A stretch of DNA of 64,000 nucleotides from Anaerobaca sp035448545 (GTDB lineage Bacteria > Planctomycetota > Phycisphaerae > Sedimentisphaerales > Anaerobacaceae): contig DAOTJE010000001.1 in the NCBI GenBank assembly GCA_035448545.1, positions 310,001-374,000 of the forward strand, written 5' to 3'. Position numbers and translations under genes: made by a program. Shown piece by piece: positions 8,401 to 16,998 of this stretch. Each line of letters opens with the position of its first letter. Positions within the stretch are counted from its first letter, which is position 1. The notes under the pieces are model-generated. The model searched no databases. It was not told the DNA's origin and saw only the letters and a list, made by a program, of their open reading frames with translations.

Positions 8401-8763
8401 TCACCTCGGTGTGTAGGTGACAATGCCCCATACCGGGCCGCCATAGACGTGGTGGTCGCCGAAACTTCCAAAGCAACTCCAATCGATGCAGCCGACTTGG
8501 CCTTGCCTGGACCAGGCCCCTTGGTAGCTGTCGACACCCATGACGCGGACCGGGGTCATCGGGCTGCTGTAGAGCAGGCCGGCCTGACCCGCGAAGTTGC
8601 CGATGACGACGGCCCCTGGACTGGGACAGGGCGTCGGACACGGACTGGGGGACGGGCAGCACAGCGGTGTGCCGTTGGCACTGCCGCTCCAGTTTCCAAT
8701 GCCAAATCCCCACGCACTGGTGCTCATCGCGAGCACCGCCAGTACCAATACGCACTTCTTCAT
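8401..8763 (-). CDS. Small secreted Cys/Pro-rich protein
   Basis: A 120-residue protein with a signal peptide (MKKCVLVLAVLAMSTSAWG) and a short PSPCPTPCPSP stretch. A Gly/aromatic-rich C-terminal region without recognised domain follows. The start has a strong AAGGAGGT-type site upstream. Signal peptide, size and Cys-Pro motif resemble the protein encoded at 7545-7985, which suggests related extracellular or envelope roles. Function unknown. Confidence 0.65.
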   Translation of the reverse strand: MKKCVLVLAVLAMSTSAWGFGIGNWSGSANGTPLCCPSPSPCPTPCPSPGAVVIGNFAGQAGLLYSSPMTPVRVMGVDSYQGAWSRQGQVGCIDWSCFGSFGDHHVYGGPVWGIVTYTPR

Positions 8764-9290
8764 CCTTTACCTCCTTGTAAACTGACTTTCCTTTTCATCA
8801 GAGCACGACCCTCTCCGGAAGGTCGCTCCGTCCGGACGCACCTGAACCATCCATGCGGGTGCGCATAGAATGCGATTCGTTCCTGACTACCCTTTTGCGT
8901 GGAGACAAAACGCGTACGAAAACAGGAGTGGTGGAGAAATGTGGCCCATTCAGCATCCCTGCCTCCGTGCCCACGTATCGACTCCAACCGATACTGGTCC
9001 TGTTTCTACACCGGCGGCGGGCGGTTGTCAAGAGAAATCTGGATGTTCTATGCGACAATTCGCTTGTATAGGGCGGCACGTGCAGGCCGGCGGTCTTTAT
9101 GTGGCTTTCCGATCGGTGTGGATTGTGATAATCTGGGCGAGGTCCAATCTCTCGTGCCGCAGTTGACAGGACGGCGCAAGGCCAGTCTGCATGGGGCATG
9201 CGAGTAGGGGGATGGCAGAGGAACTACACATCGCAGACGCGGCGATGAGGCGGTTCGGCTGCCGGCGGAGAACAAGGAACTGGGAATGGA
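8764..9290. other. Intergenic region, no gene seen
   Basis: About 525 bp between divergent genes. Short frames exist on both strands but none has a convincing start and composition. Promoters for both flanking genes are expected here; I cannot place them. Confidence 0.45.
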
Positions 9291-9911
9291 ATGAACGATA
9301 ACACGATCCATGAGGATTGCACACGAGGTGGTCAGAACCGTCCTGACTTGCGGCAGACGGCCCATCGGCCCCGGCGGCTTCTGGTGTTCGGGGGGATCGC
9401 TCTGCTACTCGGTCTGGCAGGCCTGAGAGTGCTTCGTCAATTGGCTTACGCACCCCCGTCCGTCGACGGTACCTACGAGTGGACCCTCCGTTTTCCGGGT
9501 CCCTCGCCGGGAGCCACGTTCAAGACCGCTCCGGGTGACGATGTCCGCAAGATGCTTGACACCCTGCTGGTCGATGCCGGGGCGGATTGGGCCGGCGCTC
9601 TGGAGCAGACCGGGACGGTGCGGATCGAGTTGTCCCACCTCAGCGCGACTCCGCTTGGCGTTCGCCTGCTGTGGCGATTCTGGGGACCGAAAGGATCGCC
9701 CCCGCCCGACCGGATCGGGCGTTCGCTGCTGACGATGGAGGTGCGGCAAACGTCAAAGGCACCCCTCCGATATGAGTTGGTGCACCTTGGCACGGGCGGA
9801 ACCGAGACGGTGACCGGTGCATTCGACGGCTACCCGCATGTTGAGGATGCGATCCTCGACGATCTGGCCAGAGTGATGGAGTCCATTCAGGCGGGTCATG
9901 CGGCGGGGTGA
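9291..9911 (+). CDS. Membrane-anchored hypothetical protein
   Basis: A 206-residue protein with a basic N-terminal tail and one membrane segment (LLVFGGIALLLGLAGLRVL, about residues 30-48). A soluble domain of about 150 residues follows, so it is probably a bitopic protein with an outward domain. GGAATGGA lies just before the ATG. I recognise no family. It stands alone before the apiosidase-like gene. Confidence 0.6.
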   Translation: MNDNTIHEDCTRGGQNRPDLRQTAHRPRRLLVFGGIALLLGLAGLRVLRQLAYAPPSVDGTYEWTLRFPGPSPGATFKTAPGDDVRKMLDTLLVDAGADWAGALEQTGTVRIELSHLSATPLGVRLLWRFWGPKGSPPPDRIGRSLLTMEVRQTSKAPLRYELVHLGTGGTETVTGAFDGYPHVEDAILDDLARVMESIQAGHAAG

Positions 9912-9982
9912 ACCGGGCCGTCGTCACAAGACGATGCCTGCGAGTGTACGGCCACGCATGTTTCTTCAGAAAGGAGTGATCC

Positions 9983-11377
9983 ATGAGAGATGCCGGGGAT
10001 GTGAAGGCCAGCCGTGCGGCGGTCGCGGTTCTGCTGGTGGCGATGCTCATGTCCGCGAGCGCTGCTTCGCAGCGTCTGCGCGTTGCCGAAGGGGGGCGCT
10101 ACATCGAGTACGACGACGGCCGGCCGTTCTTCTATCTTGGCGATACCGCGTGGGAGTTGTTCCATCGTCTCAACCGGGAAGAGGCGGATCGCTACCTGGC
10201 CAACCGCGCCGCCAAGGGCTTCACAGTCATTCAGGCGGTAGTCGTCGCCCAGTTGGGTGGTCTGACGGACCCGAATCCGTATGGCGATCTGCCGCTGGTG
10301 GAGAAAGACCCGACACGGCCCAACGAGGCCTACTTCGAGCACGTCGACTACATCGTCAACAAGGCGAACGAGGCGGGTCTGGTCGTCGGGATGCTGCCGA
10401 CGTGGGGCAGCTATTGGAAAGTGGGATCGGGCATCTTCAACGCCGAGAACGCGAAGGTCTATGGACGCTTCCTCGGGCGGCGATACAAAGACAAGTCGAT
10501 CATCTGGATTCTCGGTGGCGACGAGAACATTCGCAACGACACCGAGCGAGCCACCGTCGAGGCGATGGCGCTGGGCCTTCGCGAGGGGGACGGGGGAGCC
10601 CATCTGATCACGTACCACCCGCGCGGGCCGGGTCTGTCTTCGGACTACTTCCACCGAGCCGACTGGCTGGACTTCAACATGTTCCAATCGTCCCACGCGG
10701 CACGGGACCACGACAACGGCCTGTTCACGGATCACGATTACCTGCTGGAGCCGGTCAAGCCCACCCTCGACGGTGAGCCTCGATACGAGATGCTATCGGT
10801 GGGATTCTACAACGCCAATGAGGCGCGCAACGTTCGTTTCGATGCATACGATGTGCGGCAGGCGGCCTATTGGTCACTGCTGGCCGGCGCGTGCGGGCAC
10901 ACGTACGGACACAGCAGTATCTGGCAGATGTGGCAGCCCGGACGCGCGCCCGTCCTCTGGGCCAACGTCCCATGGTTCGAATCACTGGACCATCCCGGTG
11001 CCTTTCAGATGGGCCTGATTCGCAAGCTGTTCGAATCGCGTCCGTTCCGCAAGCTCCGGCCGGCGCCGTCGATCCTCGTCAATGCTCCGGATACGGGAGG
11101 CGCCAAGGTCCGCGCGGCACTCGCCTGCGACGGGTCATTCGCCTTCATCTATTCGCCACGGGGCGAGCCGTTCATGGTGCACCTGAGCGCCATCCGCGCC
11201 ACCCGTGTGAAGGCGACGTGGTTCGATCCCCGCTATGGGATCGCCGAGCCGTTGCACACCAGCGACAACGTGGGCTTTCAGACGTTCGTGCCGCCGACTT
11301 CCGGACGCGGCTGCGATTGGGTCCTGGTTCTCGACGACGAAGCCGCGAAGGTCCCGCCGCCGGGCCGGCCGGAGTGA
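9983..11377 (+). CDS. Secreted apiosidase-like glycoside hydrolase (GH140/DUF4038)
   Basis: A 464-residue protein with an N-terminal signal sequence. Its DUF4038-type catalytic barrel begins at DGRPFFYLGDTAWELFHRLN, a hallmark of the apiosidase-like family. IIWILGGDEN probably carries one catalytic acid. The C-terminal part (about residues 365-455) matches the small beta domain often annotated as collagen-binding. Family members act on pectin side chains such as rhamnogalacturonan II; the substrate here is inferred. AAAGGAG lies at ideal spacing before the ATG. It fits the cluster of secreted carbohydrate-related proteins downstream. Confidence 0.82.
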   Translation: MRDAGDVKASRAAVAVLLVAMLMSASAASQRLRVAEGGRYIEYDDGRPFFYLGDTAWELFHRLNREEADRYLANRAAKGFTVIQAVVVAQLGGLTDPNPYGDLPLVEKDPTRPNEAYFEHVDYIVNKANEAGLVVGMLPTWGSYWKVGSGIFNAENAKVYGRFLGRRYKDKSIIWILGGDENIRNDTERATVEAMALGLREGDGGAHLITYHPRGPGLSSDYFHRADWLDFNMFQSSHAARDHDNGLFTDHDYLLEPVKPTLDGEPRYEMLSVGFYNANEARNVRFDAYDVRQAAYWSLLAGACGHTYGHSSIWQMWQPGRAPVLWANVPWFESLDHPGAFQMGLIRKLFESRPFRKLRPAPSILVNAPDTGGAKVRAALACDGSFAFIYSPRGEPFMVHLSAIRATRVKATWFDPRYGIAEPLHTSDNVGFQTFVPPTSGRGCDWVLVLDDEAAKVPPPGRPE

Positions 11378-11383
11378 GGAACG

Positions 11384-11826
11384 ATGCCTGCGATGGACTA
11401 TGAGCGGGTCGCCCGCTTCTACGACAGCTACGTCCAGACGGACATGGATGTCCCATTTTTCCTGCGGGAAGCGAAGAGGGCCGGCGGTGCAGTCCTGGAG
11501 TTGACGGCTGGCACCGGACGTGTCTCGATTCCCTTGCTGTTGGCCGGGACCGACCTGACGTGTGTGGAGGACTACGATCCCGTGTCCAAATCGGTGAGCG
11601 GCAGCCAGTTCTACGACGTTCGGTGCTGGGATGGCTCTCTTCCGGCCGCCATGACTGTGGACCTCCATTCCTGTCTGCACTCGCACTACGACTTCCAATC
11701 GCTGGCGGAAGCAGCGGGTTTCGTCCCGGTCCATCTATACGGGGACTACTCTATGGTCCCTTCGAGCCCCAGACGAGTCCCTTCATGGTCTGGGTCCTGC
11801 GCAAGGCACGAGCGGAGACGGTTTGA
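11384..11826 (+). pseudogene. Class I SAM methyltransferase remnant (deletion plus frameshift)
   Basis: The start looks like an intact methyltransferase: YERVARFYDSYV, then the SAM motif LELTAGTGRVSIPLL. After LAGTDLTCV the sequence jumps to a typical C-terminal beta segment (EDYDPVSKSVSGSQFYDV), so roughly 100 central residues are missing. Near 11,755-11,762 the frame shifts by one base, and the true C-terminus (FEPQTSPFMVWVLRKAR) continues in another frame to the TGA at 11,826. Left uncorrected, the first frame runs on into the NUDIX gene and looks like a fusion. Both lesions indicate a dead gene. Confidence 0.75.
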
Positions 11827-11827
11827 T

Positions 11828-12247
11828 ATGGCCGAGCAGCGATATCCGGAACCGACGGTCGGGGCGTTGATCTTCAACGCCCAGCGCCAGCTCTTTCTGA
11901 TGCGCTCGCACAAGTGGCGGGGCAAGTGGGTCGTTCCCGGCGGGCACATCGAGCTGGGCGAGACAATGGAACAGGCCCTGCGCCGCGAGATCCGCGAGGA
12001 GACCAACCTGGAGATTCGCGACATCGAGTTCGTCTGCTTCCAGGAGTTCATTCACGATGACCGGTTCTGGCGACGCCGGCACTTTATCTTCTTCGATTTC
12101 GCCTGCAGGACCGATTCGGCGGAGGTGATTCTCAACGACGAGGCGCAGGACTTCATCTGGATCGACCTCGACCGGATCGGCGAATTGCCGGTGGAGCACT
12201 ATACCCGCGTCGCCATCGACAAGTACCGCGAGCGAAACCGCCGGTGA
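11828..12247 (+). CDS. NUDIX hydrolase
   Basis: A 139-residue protein of the NUDIX superfamily, which hydrolyses nucleoside diphosphates linked to another group. The NUDIX box runs from GGHIELGETMEQALR into REIREETNLEI and holds the metal-binding glutamates; the usual Gly near its end is Asn. The ATG at 11828 has GGAGAC upstream and follows the methyltransferase remnant, to which it is fused only through a shifted frame. The substrate cannot be told from sequence. Confidence 0.82.
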   Translation: MAEQRYPEPTVGALIFNAQRQLFLMRSHKWRGKWVVPGGHIELGETMEQALRREIREETNLEIRDIEFVCFQEFIHDDRFWRRRHFIFFDFACRTDSAEVILNDEAQDFIWIDLDRIGELPVEHYTRVAIDKYRERNRR

Positions 12248-12428
12248 CCAGGCTGGTCATGGACTTGCCGGGGCCGTGACTCCCACATCGCAAAGGAGTG
12301 GACGATTCTGACCGTGGGTGCTATAAAGACGGTCGGCGTCACCGTGTGGCCCACTGGAAGCGCTTGCAGGCCGCCTGTGACGGCGGAATGTTTCGCGGGG
12401 ACGCACTTTGCGAGAGGGAGTGTGAACG

Positions 12429-12833
12429 ATGGAACCAGCTTCTGGGAATCGATGGCGACGCCAGCGTCGCAATGCGCTCGTGTTTCTGTATGCGGCCTTT
12501 CTTCTCATGGGTGCACTGAGCGGACTGCTCTGTTTCTCGGCCGACGAGGGTGCTTCCCTTCGTGTCCAGTTACTGTTTGCCATTGCGGTCTCGCTCGGGT
12601 TCATGTGGTACTGCACGGCCGATGCAAGGCTCCTGGGTAAGCCACTCCTGCCATTGGCCAGGGTCGGCATCTTCGCGTTCTGGCCGGCCGGCGTACCCAT
12701 CTACCTGCTCTGGGCGCGCCGGCTCAGAGGGCTGGGCATCCTGCTCCTGCACGGCATCTCGTTGCTGTTGACCTTCGTGGCTGCATTCCTGGCGACGGCG
12801 TACCTGGTCTACGGCGAAAGGCTTCTCGGCTGA
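12429..12833 (+). CDS. Four-helix inner-membrane protein, unknown
   Basis: A 134-residue hydrophobic protein with about four transmembrane segments (starting near ALVFLYAAFLLMGALSGL, VQLLFAIAVSLGF, ARVGIFAFWPAGVPIYLL and LLLHGISLLLTFVAAFLA). A basic N-terminus suggests a cytoplasmic start. GAGGG lies before the ATG. No family recognised and neighbours give no role. Confidence 0.65.
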   Translation: MEPASGNRWRRQRRNALVFLYAAFLLMGALSGLLCFSADEGASLRVQLLFAIAVSLGFMWYCTADARLLGKPLLPLARVGIFAFWPAGVPIYLLWARRLRGLGILLLHGISLLLTFVAAFLATAYLVYGERLLG

Positions 12834-12912
12834 GTCTTCGCCGGCAGATGCTGTACATGTGGTGTGTGCCGCCTGTATGATACAGGCGTGATCGAGCACG
12901 AAGGAGTGGCCT

Positions 12913-13650
12913 ATGGATCGGGTGCGGCGGTGTCTTATCTGGATTCTGTTCGGCTGTGGAATCGTGGCGGCTTCTCCCGTGCCGGGTGACGTGGGCTATG
13001 CCGGCCGGCAGGGTGTGACTCTCTATGTCTCGGAGGTGGGGGACAACTCCGATGGACTGATCTGGGCGCGTGCGTTCCGCACGATCCAGGCGGCGTTGAA
13101 CGCCGTGCCCGACGACGGCGGGGGCCATCGGGTGATCGTCCGGCCGGACCACTACATGGAGCCCAACCTCGAGACGCCGCACAAGGGCGCGCCGGGCGCC
13201 TACAATCTCCTGATTGGCGATGTCGATGGGCGTCTCGGTTCGGGCGCGCAGGGTTGGGTTGTGATCGACGCGGGCCTGTTCTGGGACCTGACGCACGAGA
13301 GCGGCGCGGGCTTCACCGTCCTGGTCGAGGACTGCCGGATGATCGTACTGAACTTCTCTCAGCCGATGATCAGTCCTTCGACGGGAATCATCTGCTCCGA
13401 GCGGAATCCGCAATTACTGCACGTCGATCTGAAGGACTGCATTCTGGCCGGCTATCAGGTCTTCGGCACCGGCGGCCATGACGAGAAGATTTCCTACAAG
13501 ACGGAGGGTCGCGTACAGGCCTATTTGCAGTTCGAGCAGACCGCTCCCGCCGGCTTCGAGCGTCTGGGCGCCTGGCCGATAGAGCTGTTCTTCCGCATCG
13601 CACCGCCGCAGGTGAGAAACGGTGTTATCGACTGGCCCGCATGGCGTTAG
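12913..13650 (+). CDS. Secreted beta-helix-like protein
   Basis: A 245-residue protein with a signal peptide. The start of the mature part, TLYVSEVGDNSDGL followed by AFRTIQAALNAVP, is the entry motif of right-handed parallel beta-helix proteins (pectate-lyase-like). The protein is short for that fold, so it may be a truncated or minimal member. GAAGGAG lies before the ATG. Its place among secreted carbohydrate-related proteins fits polysaccharide binding or cleavage, but no catalytic residues are evident. Confidence 0.6.
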   Translation: MDRVRRCLIWILFGCGIVAASPVPGDVGYAGRQGVTLYVSEVGDNSDGLIWARAFRTIQAALNAVPDDGGGHRVIVRPDHYMEPNLETPHKGAPGAYNLLIGDVDGRLGSGAQGWVVIDAGLFWDLTHESGAGFTVLVEDCRMIVLNFSQPMISPSTGIICSERNPQLLHVDLKDCILAGYQVFGTGGHDEKISYKTEGRVQAYLQFEQTAPAGFERLGAWPIELFFRIAPPQVRNGVIDWPAWR

Positions 13651-13727
13651 AAGTGTGCACTCGTGAAGTCCGGAGGATTGCAACCGCAAGTATGGATCAG
13701 GATATGGCGTGAAAGCGAGGTGTGAGG

Positions 13728-15002
13728 ATGTCAAGCCGTTGCCGTAACAGACAGGCTCGTATTCTGAGTCGATACAGGGCCGTGACGTGCGTGTGCGTCT
13801 TTGTGATGAGTGTTGCACCCGTGGCGGTGGTGCGCGCGGCAGACCTGGTGTTCACGCATTTCACGATTGCCGATCCGTTGCCCGGCTCGGCGTGGGGGAC
13901 GGGCGGCAGCCCGCTGGCCGACTATGACGGCGACGGCGATCTGGACGTGGTCATCTCGCGGCGCGAGCCGAAGACCGCCTACTGGTTCGAGCGGAAGGAC
14001 GACGCGAACTGGGTCCGCCACGTCATGGGTTCGGCCGAGGGCCTGGCCAATACCCTGGGCGCGGCGGCGCTGGACATCAATGACGACGGTTGGCTCGATG
14101 TGGTCCTGACAAACGTATGGTTTGAGAACCCCGGTGGTCTGCTGGAGAACCCTGACACGCCTTGGCCGGCCCACGACTTCGCCGGCGGGGGACACGATAT
14201 CGTCGCCGCCGACATCAACGGCGACGGCCGGCTCGACATCGTCACGTATCACGGCACGGTCGTCTCGTGGTACGACCCGGCCGACGGCATGAAGCAGACC
14301 GACGTAGGACAGGGCGAGGAGAACCACGGTGGTATCGCCCCCAACGGCATCGGCGATCTCGACGGCGACGGCGACCTCGATATCGTCATCCCGGCCTACT
14401 GGTTCGAGAATCCCGGCAACACGTCCCGCCCCTGGCGGCGATACGAATGGCCCCATCTGGCGGTGCCCAACGCGTCCTACGGGACCAGCATGCGCTCCTG
14501 GATCGTCGATCTCAACGGCGACGGGCGCAACGACATCGTGTACAGCGACTGCGACACCGGCTGGTCGCACGTCTACTGGGTCGAGGACACCGGCAAACGA
14601 CCCCGCTGGCAACGCCATCTTCTCGATGACCCGCCCACGCAGCCGGGCGATGTGCCGGGGACCGGCTCGTTTCACTCGCTCGGCGTCGCGGACTTCGACG
14701 GCGACGGCGATCTCGACGTCTTCGCCGGCGAGCAGGAAGATCCCGACACCTATATGGAATCCAGCGGCAAGCTGGCCATGAAGCCCAAGGGTCTGAAGGA
14801 ACGCGGCGTGATCTGGCTCAGTTCCGGCGGATGGAGTCCGACGTTTACGCCTGTCGTGCTGCACGTCGACAATCCCGGCTGGCACGACGCCACGCTGGGC
14901 GACGTTGACCGCGATGGGGACATCGACATCGTCACGAAGATATGGAACAAGGACGGCGCGACCTATCACGCCGACTACTGGCGCAACGACACGCCGAGAT
15001 AG
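13728..15002 (+). CDS. Secreted VCBS/FG-GAP repeat protein
   Basis: A 424-residue protein with a signal sequence and at least six calcium-binding repeats of the FG-GAP/VCBS type (ADYDGDGDLDVVI, ALDINDDGWLDVVL, AADINGDGRLDIVT, GDLDGDGDLDIVI, ADFDGDGDLDVFA, GDVDRDGDIDIVT). The repeats form a beta-propeller, usually in cell-surface or secreted proteins. The ATG at 13728 is preferred over the GTG at 13722. No catalytic domain is fused, so a binding or structural role is likely. Confidence 0.85.
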   Translation: MSSRCRNRQARILSRYRAVTCVCVFVMSVAPVAVVRAADLVFTHFTIADPLPGSAWGTGGSPLADYDGDGDLDVVISRREPKTAYWFERKDDANWVRHVMGSAEGLANTLGAAALDINDDGWLDVVLTNVWFENPGGLLENPDTPWPAHDFAGGGHDIVAADINGDGRLDIVTYHGTVVSWYDPADGMKQTDVGQGEENHGGIAPNGIGDLDGDGDLDIVIPAYWFENPGNTSRPWRRYEWPHLAVPNASYGTSMRSWIVDLNGDGRNDIVYSDCDTGWSHVYWVEDTGKRPRWQRHLLDDPPTQPGDVPGTGSFHSLGVADFDGDGDLDVFAGEQEDPDTYMESSGKLAMKPKGLKERGVIWLSSGGWSPTFTPVVLHVDNPGWHDATLGDVDRDGDIDIVTKIWNKDGATYHADYWRNDTPR

Positions 15003-15020
15003 ACCATCGCCGTCTGTTCG

Positions 15021-15983
15021 TCACGTGGACGACGTGAGCTTGGGCCTGCGCGCCAGAAGCCACATCTGACGCAGCTTGCTGCGCAGAACACGACACAGGG
15101 AGAAACGGATCGGAGCCAGCGTCGGCAGCTCGAAATCCGAGCATGGTTCGCCCGGTGGATCGCCCACCAGTTCGATCCGGTCGAGATCCAGACCGTCAAA
15201 CTGCATCCGGCTCGCGGCGCGGAGGAGGGGGACCTGCCCGGGATTGATGCCGAGCAGCCGACAGCACACGGTCTCGCACGAGAGCGGATCGGTGCCTCCG
15301 ATCAGCCAGCCGAGGGGCTTGCTGACGCCCCTCGACGGACCTGTTCGCTCCATCGCGACGATGCCATCGATGAGCGTCAGTGCCGGCCGGAGGAAGTAGC
15401 AGATATCGATCAGCAGTCTGCAGAATCTCGCAGAGTCGCCTCCGTATCGGTAATGCCACAGTGCCTTGCGCTTGCCGCTGACGCATCCGAACATGTTCTT
15501 GACTGCCAGGGTCACGAGGAGCTGACCGTGGGCCTTGAGCTTCGGCAGGTTGATAATGACATCGGCCTCCAGCGCCACCGCGCTGAGCCCGACTCGCGGA
15601 CCGCCTTCGCGGACACGCCGCATAGTCGGCCGGTCCAGTTGTCGCAGAGGCACACCCAGTCTCTTCAACGGCTCGACCAACTGCAGCGCCTCGGCGCAAC
15701 TCTGCACGTCTCCCCATCCGGGTGAATCCCCCACAAAGGGCCTGGCCCCGAAGTCCTTCAGAAACCGTGCGGCAGCCAGAATCACCGCGGGATGGGTCTG
15801 TGTCGCGTCTTGTCGATGCGACCGTGGGGCGATGAAGTTCGGCTTGAGTAGAACCCTGTCACCGGGCTTAACGAATCGTTCAATGCCCCCGAGCAGCCGG
15901 AAATGACGCTCGATGGCTTCGGCAACCCTTTCGGGTTCATAGTCCCGGCATCGAACCAGCGAAACGACAGTCCTGTCGGCCAT
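15021..15983 (-). CDS. DUF362 domain protein
   Basis: A 320-residue member of the DUF362 family, often found with iron-sulfur proteins; its biochemical role is not settled. Family features are RVLLKPNFI, HPAVILAAARFLKDFGARP, the ADVIINLPKLKAHG segment and TLAVKNMFGC. Its C-terminus lacks an obvious ferredoxin cluster. It starts six bases after the stop of the lipoprotein gene, so both are probably cotranscribed. A second, longer DUF362 paralogue lies at 37,270-38,589. Confidence 0.82.
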   Translation of the reverse strand: MADRTVVSLVRCRDYEPERVAEAIERHFRLLGGIERFVKPGDRVLLKPNFIAPRSHRQDATQTHPAVILAAARFLKDFGARPFVGDSPGWGDVQSCAEALQLVEPLKRLGVPLRQLDRPTMRRVREGGPRVGLSAVALEADVIINLPKLKAHGQLLVTLAVKNMFGCVSGKRKALWHYRYGGDSARFCRLLIDICYFLRPALTLIDGIVAMERTGPSRGVSKPLGWLIGGTDPLSCETVCCRLLGINPGQVPLLRAASRMQFDGLDLDRIELVGDPPGEPCSDFELPTLAPIRFSLCRVLRSKLRQMWLLARRPKLTSST

Positions 15984-15989
15984 GGTCAA

Positions 15990-16841
15990 TCAGTCATTGA
16001 TGCGCGTACAGACCAGAACGAATACGCGAAAGGCCGGACGGCGTTTCGGTGGCTCTTTCGCCTCCGCGTGGAAGAACAGCACCGGTTCCGGTCGATTGAA
16101 GAACCGCCCGCCCAGAGTGAGGGTCTCGCCCGAATAGCTGTCGGGCGCCAGCACGAGCAGGTCGCCCGGTGTCATCTGGGCGGCGAATGCCGCCGAGTCG
16201 AAGTAGAACTCCCGTCGGCGATTCTGTTCTTCCAGCTCCGGAATCGCGCTGGTCAAGGCGAGCGTATATACGGGATACGCGATGATTTTCCGCACGCCGC
16301 GTGCGCCGGGAATCGCCTGCTCGCGAAGCCGCAGCACCAGCAGACCGGGGCCAGCTTCCACCGTCTGAGCGGACAAATCCGTTCCGACGAAGTGAATCCG
16401 GCTGTTCGGGGAAACACCGGCCACGGGAAGGTCGGCGGGTTCGTCGTTGCCGATCACCAGTGAGGTGGTTCCGGCATCCTGGGCCCCGGCTGCCGCCAGC
16501 AGATCCCGAACCTGCTCCCACATCGTCGTGCGTCCCATGCGCACACGGAAGGAGTTGCCCGCAAAGGCACTGTAGCTGTTGGTCTGGATCGGCTTGGCCG
16601 AGAGTGTCTGCCAGAGATCGTCGAGCTTGCGGATGTTCTCGGCCGGCATGTCCAGGGCATAGATGTCGAGGTTGACCGTCGCCAGGAATTGCGCCCGGCG
16701 CGACGGATCGGGCGACTGGGGTGCCAGTTCGCCGATCTTGACCTGCTCCCAGATTGGCACCACCGGCTCGGACGACTCCTTGCAGCCGCCCAGACTCAGC
16801 CAGGATAGAATCGCCAGCAGGATGATCCGCAGGGCACGCAT
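15990..16841 (-). CDS. Lipoprotein of unknown function
   Basis: A 283-residue protein whose N-terminus (MRALRIILLAILSWLSLGGC) is a lipoprotein signal with the lipobox LGGC, so it is predicted to be lipid-anchored. The mature part has no family I recognise. The ATG at 16841 is chosen because it starts the signal peptide directly. It is upstream of the DUF362 gene and divergent from the SGNH hydrolase gene. Confidence 0.7.
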   Translation of the reverse strand: MRALRIILLAILSWLSLGGCKESSEPVVPIWEQVKIGELAPQSPDPSRRAQFLATVNLDIYALDMPAENIRKLDDLWQTLSAKPIQTNSYSAFAGNSFRVRMGRTTMWEQVRDLLAAAGAQDAGTTSLVIGNDEPADLPVAGVSPNSRIHFVGTDLSAQTVEAGPGLLVLRLREQAIPGARGVRKIIAYPVYTLALTSAIPELEEQNRRREFYFDSAAFAAQMTPGDLLVLAPDSYSGETLTLGGRFFNRPEPVLFFHAEAKEPPKRRPAFRVFVLVCTRIND

Positions 16842-16998
16842 GGCGGGTAGCCTACCCGTGCGGCCACCCCTTGTCAACGTCCCTGGATTTCGATTGACCC
16901 TCCATGCTGCCGATTGATAGGATACTATGCGAGCACAGGGCAGACGTCACGGCCAGATGTACGCAGCAGATTCCAACGCGCCATGAGGAGGTTCGGTC

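Noticed and set aside
11384..12247. A single methyltransferase-NUDIX fusion protein
   Set aside because: The true methyltransferase C-terminus is in another frame, and the NUDIX gene has its own start and ribosome binding site.
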